A stretch of 11,691 nt of DNA. It comes from CAYFUR01 sp964346275 (GTDB lineage Bacteria > Sumerlaeota > Sumerlaeia > SLMS01). Where the stretch lies: positions 1 to 11,691 of the forward strand of contig CAYFUR010000116.1 in assembly GCA_964346275.1 (NCBI GenBank). The letters run 5' to 3'. Made by a program: the position numbers and the translations under genes. The notes under the pieces are model-generated. The model ran no database searches. It saw only the letters and a list, made by a program, of their open reading frames with translations, and was not told the origin of the DNA. Of this stretch, positions 6,352 through 11,691 are shown in pieces (the first letter of the stretch is position 1; every line of letters starts with the position of its first letter).

Positions 6352-7180
6352 ACTGGCCGCGGCCCAGGGAGGGGTGTGGCTCCCGGCGGCGCTTCTGGCG
6401 GTGGGCCTGCTCGTGGGGATTCTGGCGGGGCTTTTCGGCATCAGCGGCGGAATGATCACCATTCCGGTGATGCATGTCTTTCTTGGAATACCGTATACAC
6501 TGGCCGTGGGGAGTAACCTCTGCGCGATGGTGGGCATGTCGGCGGGTGGTATTTCACGCCATCGAAGACTGGGGAATATCCGCTGGCACGACATCTTCAT
6601 CGTTTCAGGGGGAGCGATGGCGGCCACGCTTCTCGGTGTGCGTTTTCACGGGTCTCTTTACGACGTGATGGCCGGACCGGGGTCCGAGCGATTCTTCAAT
6701 CTCTCGATGAACAGTCTATACATCGCCTTTATCCTGTTTGTCGCCCTGGTTTTGAAACGCCGGCGGCCCGAGAGGGAGGGCGGCGCCGCGCGGCGCGGCT
6801 GGAGGCGGACGGTGCGCCTGGTTCTCCTCGGGGAAGGCGTGGGGTTTCTCAGCGGCCTGCTGGGAGTGGGCGGCGGCATTGTGCTGGTGCCGCTCTTATC
6901 GGCGATTGGGGGGCTTCAAATGCGCCAAGCCATCGGTGCTGCCCTGGGCGTCGTATTTTTCAGCTCCGTGGTCGGAACGATCAAGTATGGCCTCATGGGC
7001 GAAGCCAGCCTGTTGCTCGCATTGCCGCTCATCGCGGGAAACACGATTGGCGTGCAGGCAGGGGCGCGGATCGGCAACCGCCTGCCCAACGACAAATTGC
7101 GCCAGGGATTCTTCTACGTGATGATCGGCATGGTTCTGCTGCTTGCCGGGAAGTCCGCCCTTCAACTCGCCACCTTGTGA
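6335..7180 (+). CDS. TSUP (TauE/SafE) family membrane transporter
   Basis: The product is 281 residues, close to the usual length for this family of transporters and putative exporters of sulfite, sulfoacetate and other small organic or sulfur-containing anions. It shows the duplicated signature: GLFGISGGMITIPVM (32-46) in the first half and GLLGVGGGIVLVPLL (164-178) in the second. Each is followed by a conserved small-residue helix (NLCAMVGMSAGG, 61-72; IGAALGVVFFSSVVG, 190-204). About seven to eight membrane helices are visible, with a basic cytoplasmic loop at 141-158 between the two halves. The substrate cannot be read from sequence. The start at 6335 overlaps the preceding small frame by 17 bases and has GAGGA at 6319-6323. 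The 3' end overlaps the convergent glycosidase gene by 19 bases, and no terminator is visible there. Confidence 0.93.
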   Translation: MIGLFELAAAQGGVWLPAALLAVGLLVGILAGLFGISGGMITIPVMHVFLGIPYTLAVGSNLCAMVGMSAGGISRHRRLGNIRWHDIFIVSGGAMAATLLGVRFHGSLYDVMAGPGSERFFNLSMNSLYIAFILFVALVLKRRRPEREGGAARRGWRRTVRLVLLGEGVGFLSGLLGVGGGIVLVPLLSAIGGLQMRQAIGAALGVVFFSSVVGTIKYGLMGEASLLLALPLIAGNTIGVQAGARIGNRLPNDKLRQGFFYVMIGMVLLLAGKSALQLATL

Positions 7181-9069
7181 TCCGGATCGATTTCCCGCGC
7201 GATCCGCCGGGCATCCGCCGCAAGGAAATCGAATTTCATCTGGATGCGGCCGAGATCGCTTTCGCGATGCAGATCGAGCCACAGTTCGCGGTAGCGGGTG
7301 ATTGCCTGGTCGACCCGGTTGGCAAAGGCATCGAAGCGCAGCGCCAGCTCGCGGGTGCGGCGCTCGGGATCCTTCCGCGCCTCGCGCCATTCCGAGGCGA
7401 GGAGATACTTCTCGCCAAAGAGTCCGTTCACCTCGGACATGTGAAGCAGCTCATTCGCGATCCAGCCGGGGGCGTTGGCGCGGGAGCGATAGGCACTGAA
7501 GACGCGCTCGGCGTGGCGGCTGTCCTGGATGAGCTTGAGGGCCGTGGACTCTTCGATGTCGTTCAGGATCCGATCATCATCGAAGAGATAAAAGAAGTAT
7601 CGCCAGGTGGGCAGATAGAGGTGCCCGTCGCGCGACATCTCACGCAGGGCGGCGGCGCCGTCGCCGTCCTCTTCTCCCAGCGTATAGACATTCCAGATGG
7701 CATCGAACTCCTCGGCGCCCGGAGTCTCCACATTCCAGGCCATGGAAGCGCCAAGAGAGAATCCATGGAGCGAACCGGCCAACAGGTTGTAATGTCCATA
7801 GTCGCCCCAGTCGGTATTCAGCAGGCCGGTGGCGCCGTATTTCTTCCCATCGCGGGCAAAGCGGCGGATGTTCTGATCGGCGTTTTCCACGGCATTGGAA
7901 ATCCGGTTCCACCCGCTGTTGCCGGGGCAAACGTAGAACTCGACGCCTGCCTCCTGGAACAGGCGGCAGCTGTCGTATTCCTCTTTCGTGAAATAATCCC
8001 AGTTCAGGCAAATCGCATCCTTGGGCAAATCGGCGATGGCATCAGGATGCTGGAGGATCACATCGCCCCAGAACATCATCTTGCGCCCGTAGCGTTTCGA
8101 CAGGTCGTTCAGCCAGTTGATGTGTCGTAAATACAGTGAGGCCTTGCCTTCCTTCTCCGCGGCCTCCTTGTTTTTGCCCGTGCCAAGGTCGAAGGTTTCG
8201 TCCGCGCAGACGTTGAGAAACTTCGAACGAAAGAGCGGCGTAAAGCAGTCGTGCATTTTCTCGAGCAGTTCCAGCGCTTCCGGGTCGTTCATGTTGAGCG
8301 TCGCGCCGACCATGCGCTCCTGCCAGTCGAGGTCGTGCCAGCCCTTTTCCAGTTCGACATCGGCCAGGTGTCTATACTCGGGAAGGCTGAGGACACCGCC
8401 CATGTGGCCAAAGGAGGCCAGGGAAGGAACAAAGTCTATACGGCGCTCGGCACAGTAATCATCGAGCACCAGAACGTCTTCGGGCGCCAGCGCATCCAGG
8501 CCCCAGTTGATGCGCGGATTGAAGCGGAACTCGAAGGCATGCTCGACATAAAGCTGGAACATATTGATCTTCTGCTCGGCCAGCCAGTCGATGAGCCACT
8601 TGAGCGTTTCCAGCCTGGGCACACGGCCGCGGGAAATATCGAAATAGACTCCGCGCACAGGATAATCGGGACTGTCGCTGATTTCCATGCAGGGAAGAGC
8701 GCCGCCGTGCTGGCGGACGAGCTGTTTCAGCGTCTGCATGGCAAGGAAGAGCCCGGCGAGCGATGGCGAGACGGCTTCCACGAAGTTCTCTTTGATAGAC
8801 AGCCGATACTCCTGGCCATCCCGGGCGCCTCCGTCCGACAAACGGAGGAAAATACATCCCTTTTCTTCCACGGGACGCAGCCCGGGCCGATCGACAGGAG
8901 GGCGATGGGCCGTCTTGTCTTCGATCAACCCGGCCAGCTGGCGCGCGGCGAGGCGCTCGGGCTTCTCCACCTCCCGGGCCAGATAGATGCGCGTTTCATC
9001 GCCAATTTGGAAGGCTCCCGCGTGTTGCTTGATTTCTTTTGGATAAGGAATGAGCGCCAGGCGTTCCAT
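7162..9069 (-). CDS. GH20-type beta-N-acetylhexosaminidase-like glycosidase, cytoplasmic
   Basis: The product is 635 residues. An N-terminal domain (about 1-130, starting LALIPYPKEIK) resembles the GH20b domain. The catalytic TIM barrel starts at VRGVYFDISRGRVPR (138-152) and continues through KINMFQLYVEHAFEFR (167-182) and SFGHMGGVLSLPEYRHLA (219-236). The catalytic Asp-Glu pair of GH20 is D290-E291, in NVCADETFDLGTGK (286-299), and WG-containing strands follow (MFWGD near 332-336, LNTDWGDYGHYN near 417-428). In GH20 enzymes the Asp and Glu support substrate-assisted hydrolysis of terminal N-acetylhexosamine residues. A helical C-terminal extension covers about 480-635. There is no signal peptide, so it should act on imported or recycled amino sugars. 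AAGGA lies 7 bases before the start. It begins 17 bases after the upstream reductase gene, so the two are likely co-transcribed. The exact substrate is not certain. Confidence 0.88.
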   Translation of the reverse strand: MERLALIPYPKEIKQHAGAFQIGDETRIYLAREVEKPERLAARQLAGLIEDKTAHRPPVDRPGLRPVEEKGCIFLRLSDGGARDGQEYRLSIKENFVEAVSPSLAGLFLAMQTLKQLVRQHGGALPCMEISDSPDYPVRGVYFDISRGRVPRLETLKWLIDWLAEQKINMFQLYVEHAFEFRFNPRINWGLDALAPEDVLVLDDYCAERRIDFVPSLASFGHMGGVLSLPEYRHLADVELEKGWHDLDWQERMVGATLNMNDPEALELLEKMHDCFTPLFRSKFLNVCADETFDLGTGKNKEAAEKEGKASLYLRHINWLNDLSKRYGRKMMFWGDVILQHPDAIADLPKDAICLNWDYFTKEEYDSCRLFQEAGVEFYVCPGNSGWNRISNAVENADQNIRRFARDGKKYGATGLLNTDWGDYGHYNLLAGSLHGFSLGASMAWNVETPGAEEFDAIWNVYTLGEEDGDGAAALREMSRDGHLYLPTWRYFFYLFDDDRILNDIEESTALKLIQDSRHAERVFSAYRSRANAPGWIANELLHMSEVNGLFGEKYLLASEWREARKDPERRTRELALRFDAFANRVDQAITRYRELWLDLHRESDLGRIQMKFDFLAADARRIAREIDPDHKVAS

Positions 9070-9086
9070 GTGATGATCCTTGGTGT

Positions 9087-10037
9087 CTATCTGTTGTTTT
9101 GATCGAGCCGGCGAACGACGCCGTAGAGGAATTTCATGCGAGGCGTGTCTATACCTGCGCGGCGGGCGAAGCGATAGGGCTCGCCGAGAATCGCCTCTAC
9201 TTCCAGCGGGCGGCCGTTTTCATAGTCAATTTGCATCGAGCTTTTGTAAGCGCCCATGGACTTTGTCAGGTCCATGAGTTTCCGCGGAAACTCTCCTGGA
9301 ATCTCAACGCCGCAGGAACGCGCACCGGAGAGGACTTCACCCATGAGTTCCCAGGCCAGGTTGCTAAGCACGTCGTCCTGAAGGACGGCTTGCGAGTCCG
9401 CATGCCCCGCCGCCACTCCAAGCCCGTTGAAGGGAACATTCCAGACGAGTTTTTCCCATCGAATGGTCATGAGCGAATCGCTGACTTCGATGGGGAATTC
9501 CGCGTCCTCGAAGAGCTTCGCAATGGCGTGGGTTCGGTCTTGCACCGGACCGGAAAATTCGGCGAGGCGCACGCGCCCGTATTCCATGTGGTGAATCACG
9601 CCGGGAGCGATGCGATTGCTGCAAAGAAAGGCAACCCCGCCGAGAATGCGTTCCGCTGGGCGGCTGCCGGGATATATCTGTTCCAGGGCGGCCTCGATGT
9701 GTTGTTCATTTCCAAGGCCGTTCTGCAGGGTCAGCACCAGCGTGTTTTCATGGGTGGTGTGCCGGAAAATCTCTGGCAGAACTGCGTTGTCGATGGTCTT
9801 GAGACCGATGACCAACAGATCGCAGGGGCCGAGTTCCTCTGCCGATGGATAAACGGGCGGGTGGATTTTGAAGTCTCCCTGGAAAGACTTCACCTTGAGC
9901 CCGTTTTGCCGCACGGCCTGGTAATCCCGCCGCATGAGAAAACGCACGTCGTATCCAGCGCGGGCCATGCGGGCGCCGTAGAGCGCCCCGAGGGCGCCTG
10001 AGCCAATGATGCCGATTTTGCCAGTAAATTCTTTCAT
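9087..10037 (-). CDS. Ketopantoate reductase (ApbA/PanE) family protein
   Basis: The product is 316 residues, near the usual length for NADPH-dependent 2-dehydropantoate 2-reductases, which reduce ketopantoate to pantoate in pantothenate and coenzyme A synthesis. The Rossmann motif is GSGALG (12-17), with basic residues after the second strand (RRD, 36-38) suited to NADPH. QNGLGN (105-110) is the conserved active-site Asn block. The catalytic lysine is K196 in RWEKLVWN (193-200). The C-terminal domain has SSMQIDYENGRPLEVEA (266-282), where Glu279 matches the conserved acidic residue. The usual Asn-Gly that follows in PanE is Leu-Gly here. The family includes paralogues acting on other 2-oxoacids, so the panE assignment is left open. 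The ATG at 10037 has only weak Shine-Dalgarno similarity, but the conserved N-terminus starts right after it. It is the first gene of a two-gene unit with the glycosidase. Confidence 0.88.
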   Translation of the reverse strand: MKEFTGKIGIIGSGALGALYGARMARAGYDVRFLMRRDYQAVRQNGLKVKSFQGDFKIHPPVYPSAEELGPCDLLVIGLKTIDNAVLPEIFRHTTHENTLVLTLQNGLGNEQHIEAALEQIYPGSRPAERILGGVAFLCSNRIAPGVIHHMEYGRVRLAEFSGPVQDRTHAIAKLFEDAEFPIEVSDSLMTIRWEKLVWNVPFNGLGVAAGHADSQAVLQDDVLSNLAWELMGEVLSGARSCGVEIPGEFPRKLMDLTKSMGAYKSSMQIDYENGRPLEVEAILGEPYRFARRAGIDTPRMKFLYGVVRRLDQNNR

Positions 10038-10112
10038 TCAACAATCGCCGTTTGATATCCGAGAGGCACTGTTCACAGGCTGAAAGCGGGATGCAAGCCT
10101 CGAAAGGCGCCC

Positions 10113-10142
10113 AAAAAGAATGCCCCGGCCAACGGCCAGGGC
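10113..10142 (-). terminator. Intrinsic terminator of the SDR gene
   Basis: Read on the - strand, GCCCTGGCC pairs with GGCCGGGGC (one mismatch) around a GTT loop, followed by ATTCTTTTT. The hairpin occupies 10122-10142 and the T-run 10113-10117. It starts 36 bases after the SDR stop codon. It is a textbook rho-independent terminator that separates the SDR gene from the reductase gene downstream. Confidence 0.85.
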
Positions 10143-10178
10143 GAGGGAGTCTTTTCCGGCTTGAGGTCCGGCCGAGGA

Positions 10179-10919
10179 TCAGAGTTCCTGGGCCGTTGGC
10201 CGCACGATAATCTCGTTCACATCCACATCGGCGGGCTCGGCGATGGCATGGCGCACCGCACGCGCGATGGAATAGGGGTCAATGGCCAGTTTGAGCACGT
10301 CCTGCATTCCCTGCTTGATATCGCCGTCGGTAATGGTCGTCGGAAGCTCCGTCTCGATGGCGCCGGGAGAAATCGTGCAGACGCGGATATCCTTGCCGAC
10401 TTCCTTGCGCAGGCCCTCGGATATGGCCCAGACGGCGAACTTGGTGCCGCTATACACCGCGGACCCGGGAAAGACAAAGTGGCCGGCCACGGAAGAGACA
10501 TTGATCACCTGGCCGCTGTTCTGTTTGCGCATCTGGGGCAGCACCGCCGCGATGGCATAGAGCAGGCCCTTGATGTTGACGTCGATCATGCGATCCCACT
10601 CGTCGATATGCAGCTTCTCCATCATGGAAAGCGGCATGAGCCCGGCGTTGTTAAACAGAACGTCTATCCCGCCGAACTTGTCGATGGTGGCCTGGCCCAG
10701 AGCCATGACTTCATCGCGATTGGTGACATCGGTCACCTTGTATTCCGCCGTGCCGCCTTTCGATTCAATGTCCTGCTTGAGCTGCTGCAAGCGCTCTTCG
10801 CGCCGCGCCGCCAGCATGACTTTGGCTCCCTCATCGGCGAGCAGGCGCGCCGTCGCTTCGCCAATGCCGCTGCTGGCACCGGTGATGAGGACGACTTTCC
10901 CTTCGACGTTTTCCATCAT
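10179..10919 (-). CDS. Classical short-chain dehydrogenase/reductase
   Basis: The product is 246 residues with all classical SDR landmarks. These are the cofactor loop TGASSGIG (13-20), NNAG (90-93), the structural Asn in DVNIKG (N115), the active Ser in INVSSVAG (about 142-143), Tyr156 and Lys160 in YSGTK, and SPGAIET (184-190). Arg39-Arg40 after the second strand suggest NADP(H). The C-terminus VNEIIVRPTAQEL matches the subgroup typified by COG4221 and E. coli YdfG-type NADP-dependent 3-hydroxy acid and aldehyde reductases. The true substrate is not readable. Two consecutive ATG codons lie at the start; AAAGGGGAAA sits just upstream, with its GGGG 4 bases from the first and 7 from the second ATG, so the second may be the real start. 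It is flanked by terminators on both sides, so it is probably transcribed alone from a promoter in the short gap at 10920-11007. Confidence 0.93.
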   Translation of the reverse strand: MMENVEGKVVLITGASSGIGEATARLLADEGAKVMLAARREERLQQLKQDIESKGGTAEYKVTDVTNRDEVMALGQATIDKFGGIDVLFNNAGLMPLSMMEKLHIDEWDRMIDVNIKGLLYAIAAVLPQMRKQNSGQVINVSSVAGHFVFPGSAVYSGTKFAVWAISEGLRKEVGKDIRVCTISPGAIETELPTTITDGDIKQGMQDVLKLAIDPYSIARAVRHAIAEPADVDVNEIIVRPTAQEL

Positions 10920-10933
10920 TTTTCCCCTTTATT

Positions 10934-10965
10934 AAAAGATAGAAGGGAGGCCGCATGGGCCTCCC
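10934..10965 (-). terminator. Terminator between dps and the SDR gene
   Basis: GGGAGGCC (10945-10952) pairs perfectly with GGCCTCCC (10958-10965) around a five-base loop. On the - strand it is followed by TTCTATCTTTT (10944-10934), a T-rich though interrupted tract. It lies about 40 bases after the dps stop and directly before the SDR ribosome site, so it should end the dps transcript. Confidence 0.75.
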
Positions 10966-10975
10966 CATTTGAATT

Positions 10976-10999
10976 GATGCATTCAGTTTAGATGCATTC
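10976..10999. repeat. 9-base direct repeat with palindromic core
   Basis: GATGCATTC occurs at 10976-10984 and again at 10991-10999, separated by AGTTTA. Each copy contains the palindrome ATGCAT. The repeat lies in the gap between the dps stop codon and its terminator. It could be a coincidence, a protein binding site or a remnant of local duplication. Confidence 0.5.
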
Positions 11000-11007
11000 C
11001 ACGCTCT

Positions 11008-11511
11008 TTACGCATCGGCCTGAATGTGGGCCTCGATAAACCAGGTCGATTTGTCCACGGCGCGGGAAACCTCGGTAAAGAGGTCGGCGGTATCCTGGTC
11101 GCCAGCCTGGTCGGCCACATCGATGGCCTTCCGGACTTTGCCTCCAAAATCGGCGAGGCGCTCGGCCAGCGCGTCGACATGTGCCTTGCCGGAAAAGATA
11201 TCGTGGGGATATTCCGGCAGCGAGCTGTTGTCGGCAGTGGCGCGAACGGTGCCCAGAGCCGTACCGCCGAGGATGACAATGCGCTCGGCCATGGTGTCGA
11301 TATGACCTTCCAGGTCGGTGTAGACCTGCTCAAACAGCTCATGAAGGCCGATGAAACTCGGACCTTTCACGTTCCAATGGGCCTGGCGCGTCTGGGTGTA
11401 GAGGTCCGTCGCGTCGTACAGGCGGGCCTGCAAGGCGTCGATGATCTTCTCACGGGCTTCCGCCGGGAGAGTGTTCTTTGTCTGATGCATGGTGGTTTTT
11501 GTATCCAACAT
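11008..11511 (-). CDS. dps: Dps family DNA-protecting ferritin-like protein
   Basis: The product is 167 residues, the same size as E. coli Dps and closely similar across its length. Dps forms a dodecamer that oxidises Fe(II) with hydrogen peroxide and stores the iron, protecting DNA during starvation and oxidative stress. The ferroxidase residues are intact: H45 and W46 in AHWNVKG, H57 in IGLHELFE, and D72 and E76 in HIDTMAER. These match E. coli H51, W52, H63, D78 and E82 with identical spacing. The C-terminal helix has DKSTWFIEAHIQ (153-164). The N-terminal 13 residues are short with few Lys (MLDTKTTMHQTKN), so DNA binding through an N-terminal tail is uncertain. The ATG at 11511 is preferred because AAGGA lies 6 bases upstream; a longer frame starting at 11553 would include that ribosome site. 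An inverted repeat at 11541-11564 lies in the leader. A terminator follows the gene. Confidence 0.96.
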   Translation of the reverse strand: MLDTKTTMHQTKNTLPAEAREKIIDALQARLYDATDLYTQTRQAHWNVKGPSFIGLHELFEQVYTDLEGHIDTMAERIVILGGTALGTVRATADNSSLPEYPHDIFSGKAHVDALAERLADFGGKVRKAIDVADQAGDQDTADLFTEVSRAVDKSTWFIEAHIQADA

Positions 11512-11517
11512 TTTGAT

Positions 11518-11522
11518 TCCTT
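11518..11522 (-). promoter_or_regulatory. Ribosome binding site that sets the dps start
   Basis: AAGGA on the - strand sits 6 bases before the ATG at 11511, within the longer run AAAGGAATC. This supports the 167-residue start over the 181-residue open frame beginning at 11553, which would translate through it. Confidence 0.8.
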
Positions 11523-11540
11523 TCTCGAAGTAAAGTGCCG

Positions 11541-11564
11541 GAGCGTCCCGCATTGAGGACGCTC
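11541..11564 (-). promoter_or_regulatory. Inverted repeat in the dps leader
   Basis: GAGCGTCC (11541-11548) is the exact reverse complement of GGACGCTC (11557-11564), with 8 bases between. It starts about 30 bases upstream of the dps ATG. It has no T-run, so it is not a terminator. It may be an operator for a dimeric regulator or an RNA hairpin in the 5' untranslated region. No OxyR, Fur or other known box was recognised, and no clear -35/-10 pair could be placed around it. Confidence 0.55.
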
Positions 11565-11637
11565 AATCGGCCCCCATTGGGACAAGGTGCACTATTCATA
11601 CCGACTGCTTAATTCATCAGAGGCTCATATGAAAGCA

Positions 11638-11670
11638 ACCGGCCCTGGAAGGCGATGTTCCAGGGCCGGT
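11638..11670 (-). terminator. Strong hairpin at the right edge, probable terminator
   Basis: ACCGGCCCTGGAA (11638-11650) pairs perfectly with TTCCAGGGCCGGT (11658-11670), a 13-base-pair stem with a 7-base loop. AAGCA and TGCTT arms extend it with a one-base bulge. On the - strand it is followed by TTGCTTTC and on the + strand by TTTGCTTGTGTGTTT. Because dps reads leftward from 11511, the most natural role is to end a leftward gene beyond the right edge; a two-way terminator is also possible. Confidence 0.65.
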
Positions 11671-11691
11671 TTGCTTGTGTGTTTGGGTGAG

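Larger units (their letters stand above)
5828..9154. repeat. Dispersed GTCTATAC 8-mer, six copies
   Basis: Exact GTCTATAC starts on the + strand at 5828, 6714, 8370, 8434 and 9147, and on the - strand at 7682-7689. Partial forms GTCTATA or GTCTAT also occur at 2591, 3440, 3485, 9085 and 10662 (+) and at 8795-8800 (-). The six exact copies lie in four different genes and in all codon phases. They use rare codons in several cases: ATA at 5828, 8434 and 9147, CTA at 6714 and AGA at 8370. A shared protein motif therefore cannot explain them. The function is unknown. Confidence 0.5.

Noticed and set aside
7177..8130. 317-residue open frame on the + strand opposite the glycosidase
   Set aside because: It starts inside the transporter end and shows no motif; the - strand carries GH20 catalytic motifs over the same bases.
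9099..10001. 300-residue open frame on the + strand opposite the reductase
   Set aside because: The - strand carries the Rossmann motif and catalytic lysine; the + frame is an antisense shadow.
1..11691. tRNA, rRNA, CRISPR array, insertion sequence or prophage
   Set aside because: No cloverleaf, rRNA-like stretch, regular spaced repeats, transposase or integrase motif was seen on either strand.

Overview
The window is high-GC bacterial DNA, roughly 60% G+C by eye. It carries ten confident or probable protein genes plus one very small probable one. No rRNA, tRNA, CRISPR array, transposase or phage gene was seen. Two features hint at a PVC-type or Hydrogenedentes-like lineage. One is a secreted FecR protein whose C-terminus resembles the type II secretion pseudopilin GspG. 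The other is a large Ser/Gly low-complexity secreted protein. This placement is inference from gene style only.

The left two thirds read on the + strand. A long leader without a supported gene (1-561) precedes an exported cyclophilin-type peptidyl-prolyl isomerase (562-1341), which ends in a clean terminator hairpin. Next come three consecutive genes of unclear function. They are a FecR/GspG-like fusion with an [D/N]PF-studded linker (1523-3613), a membrane protein with a long acidic Pro/Glu linker and a coiled coil (3654-4919), and a 65-residue two-helix membrane protein (5001-5198). They look like a cell-envelope unit and are the best candidate here for something undescribed. A TIGR02757/DUF2400 protein (5301-6170), a 45-residue single-helix protein (6214-6351) and a TSUP (TauE/SafE) transporter (6335-7180) follow closely. 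The last two overlap.

The right third reads on the - strand and meets the + block tail to tail, with a 19-base overlap of the two coding regions at 7162-7180. In transcription order it holds dps (11511-11008), an SDR oxidoreductase (10919-10179), a ketopantoate-reductase-family protein (10037-9087) and a cytoplasmic GH20-type glycosidase (9069-7162). Terminator hairpins separate dps, the SDR gene and the last two, so only the reductase and the glycosidase look co-transcribed. A further strong hairpin near the right edge probably ends a leftward gene lying outside the window.

One signal cuts across gene boundaries. The 8-mer GTCTATAC occurs six times between 5828 and 9154, in all codon phases and often through rare codons (ATA, CTA, AGA), which suggests a DNA-level motif. 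All functional calls come from recognising motifs by eye; no database search was run.
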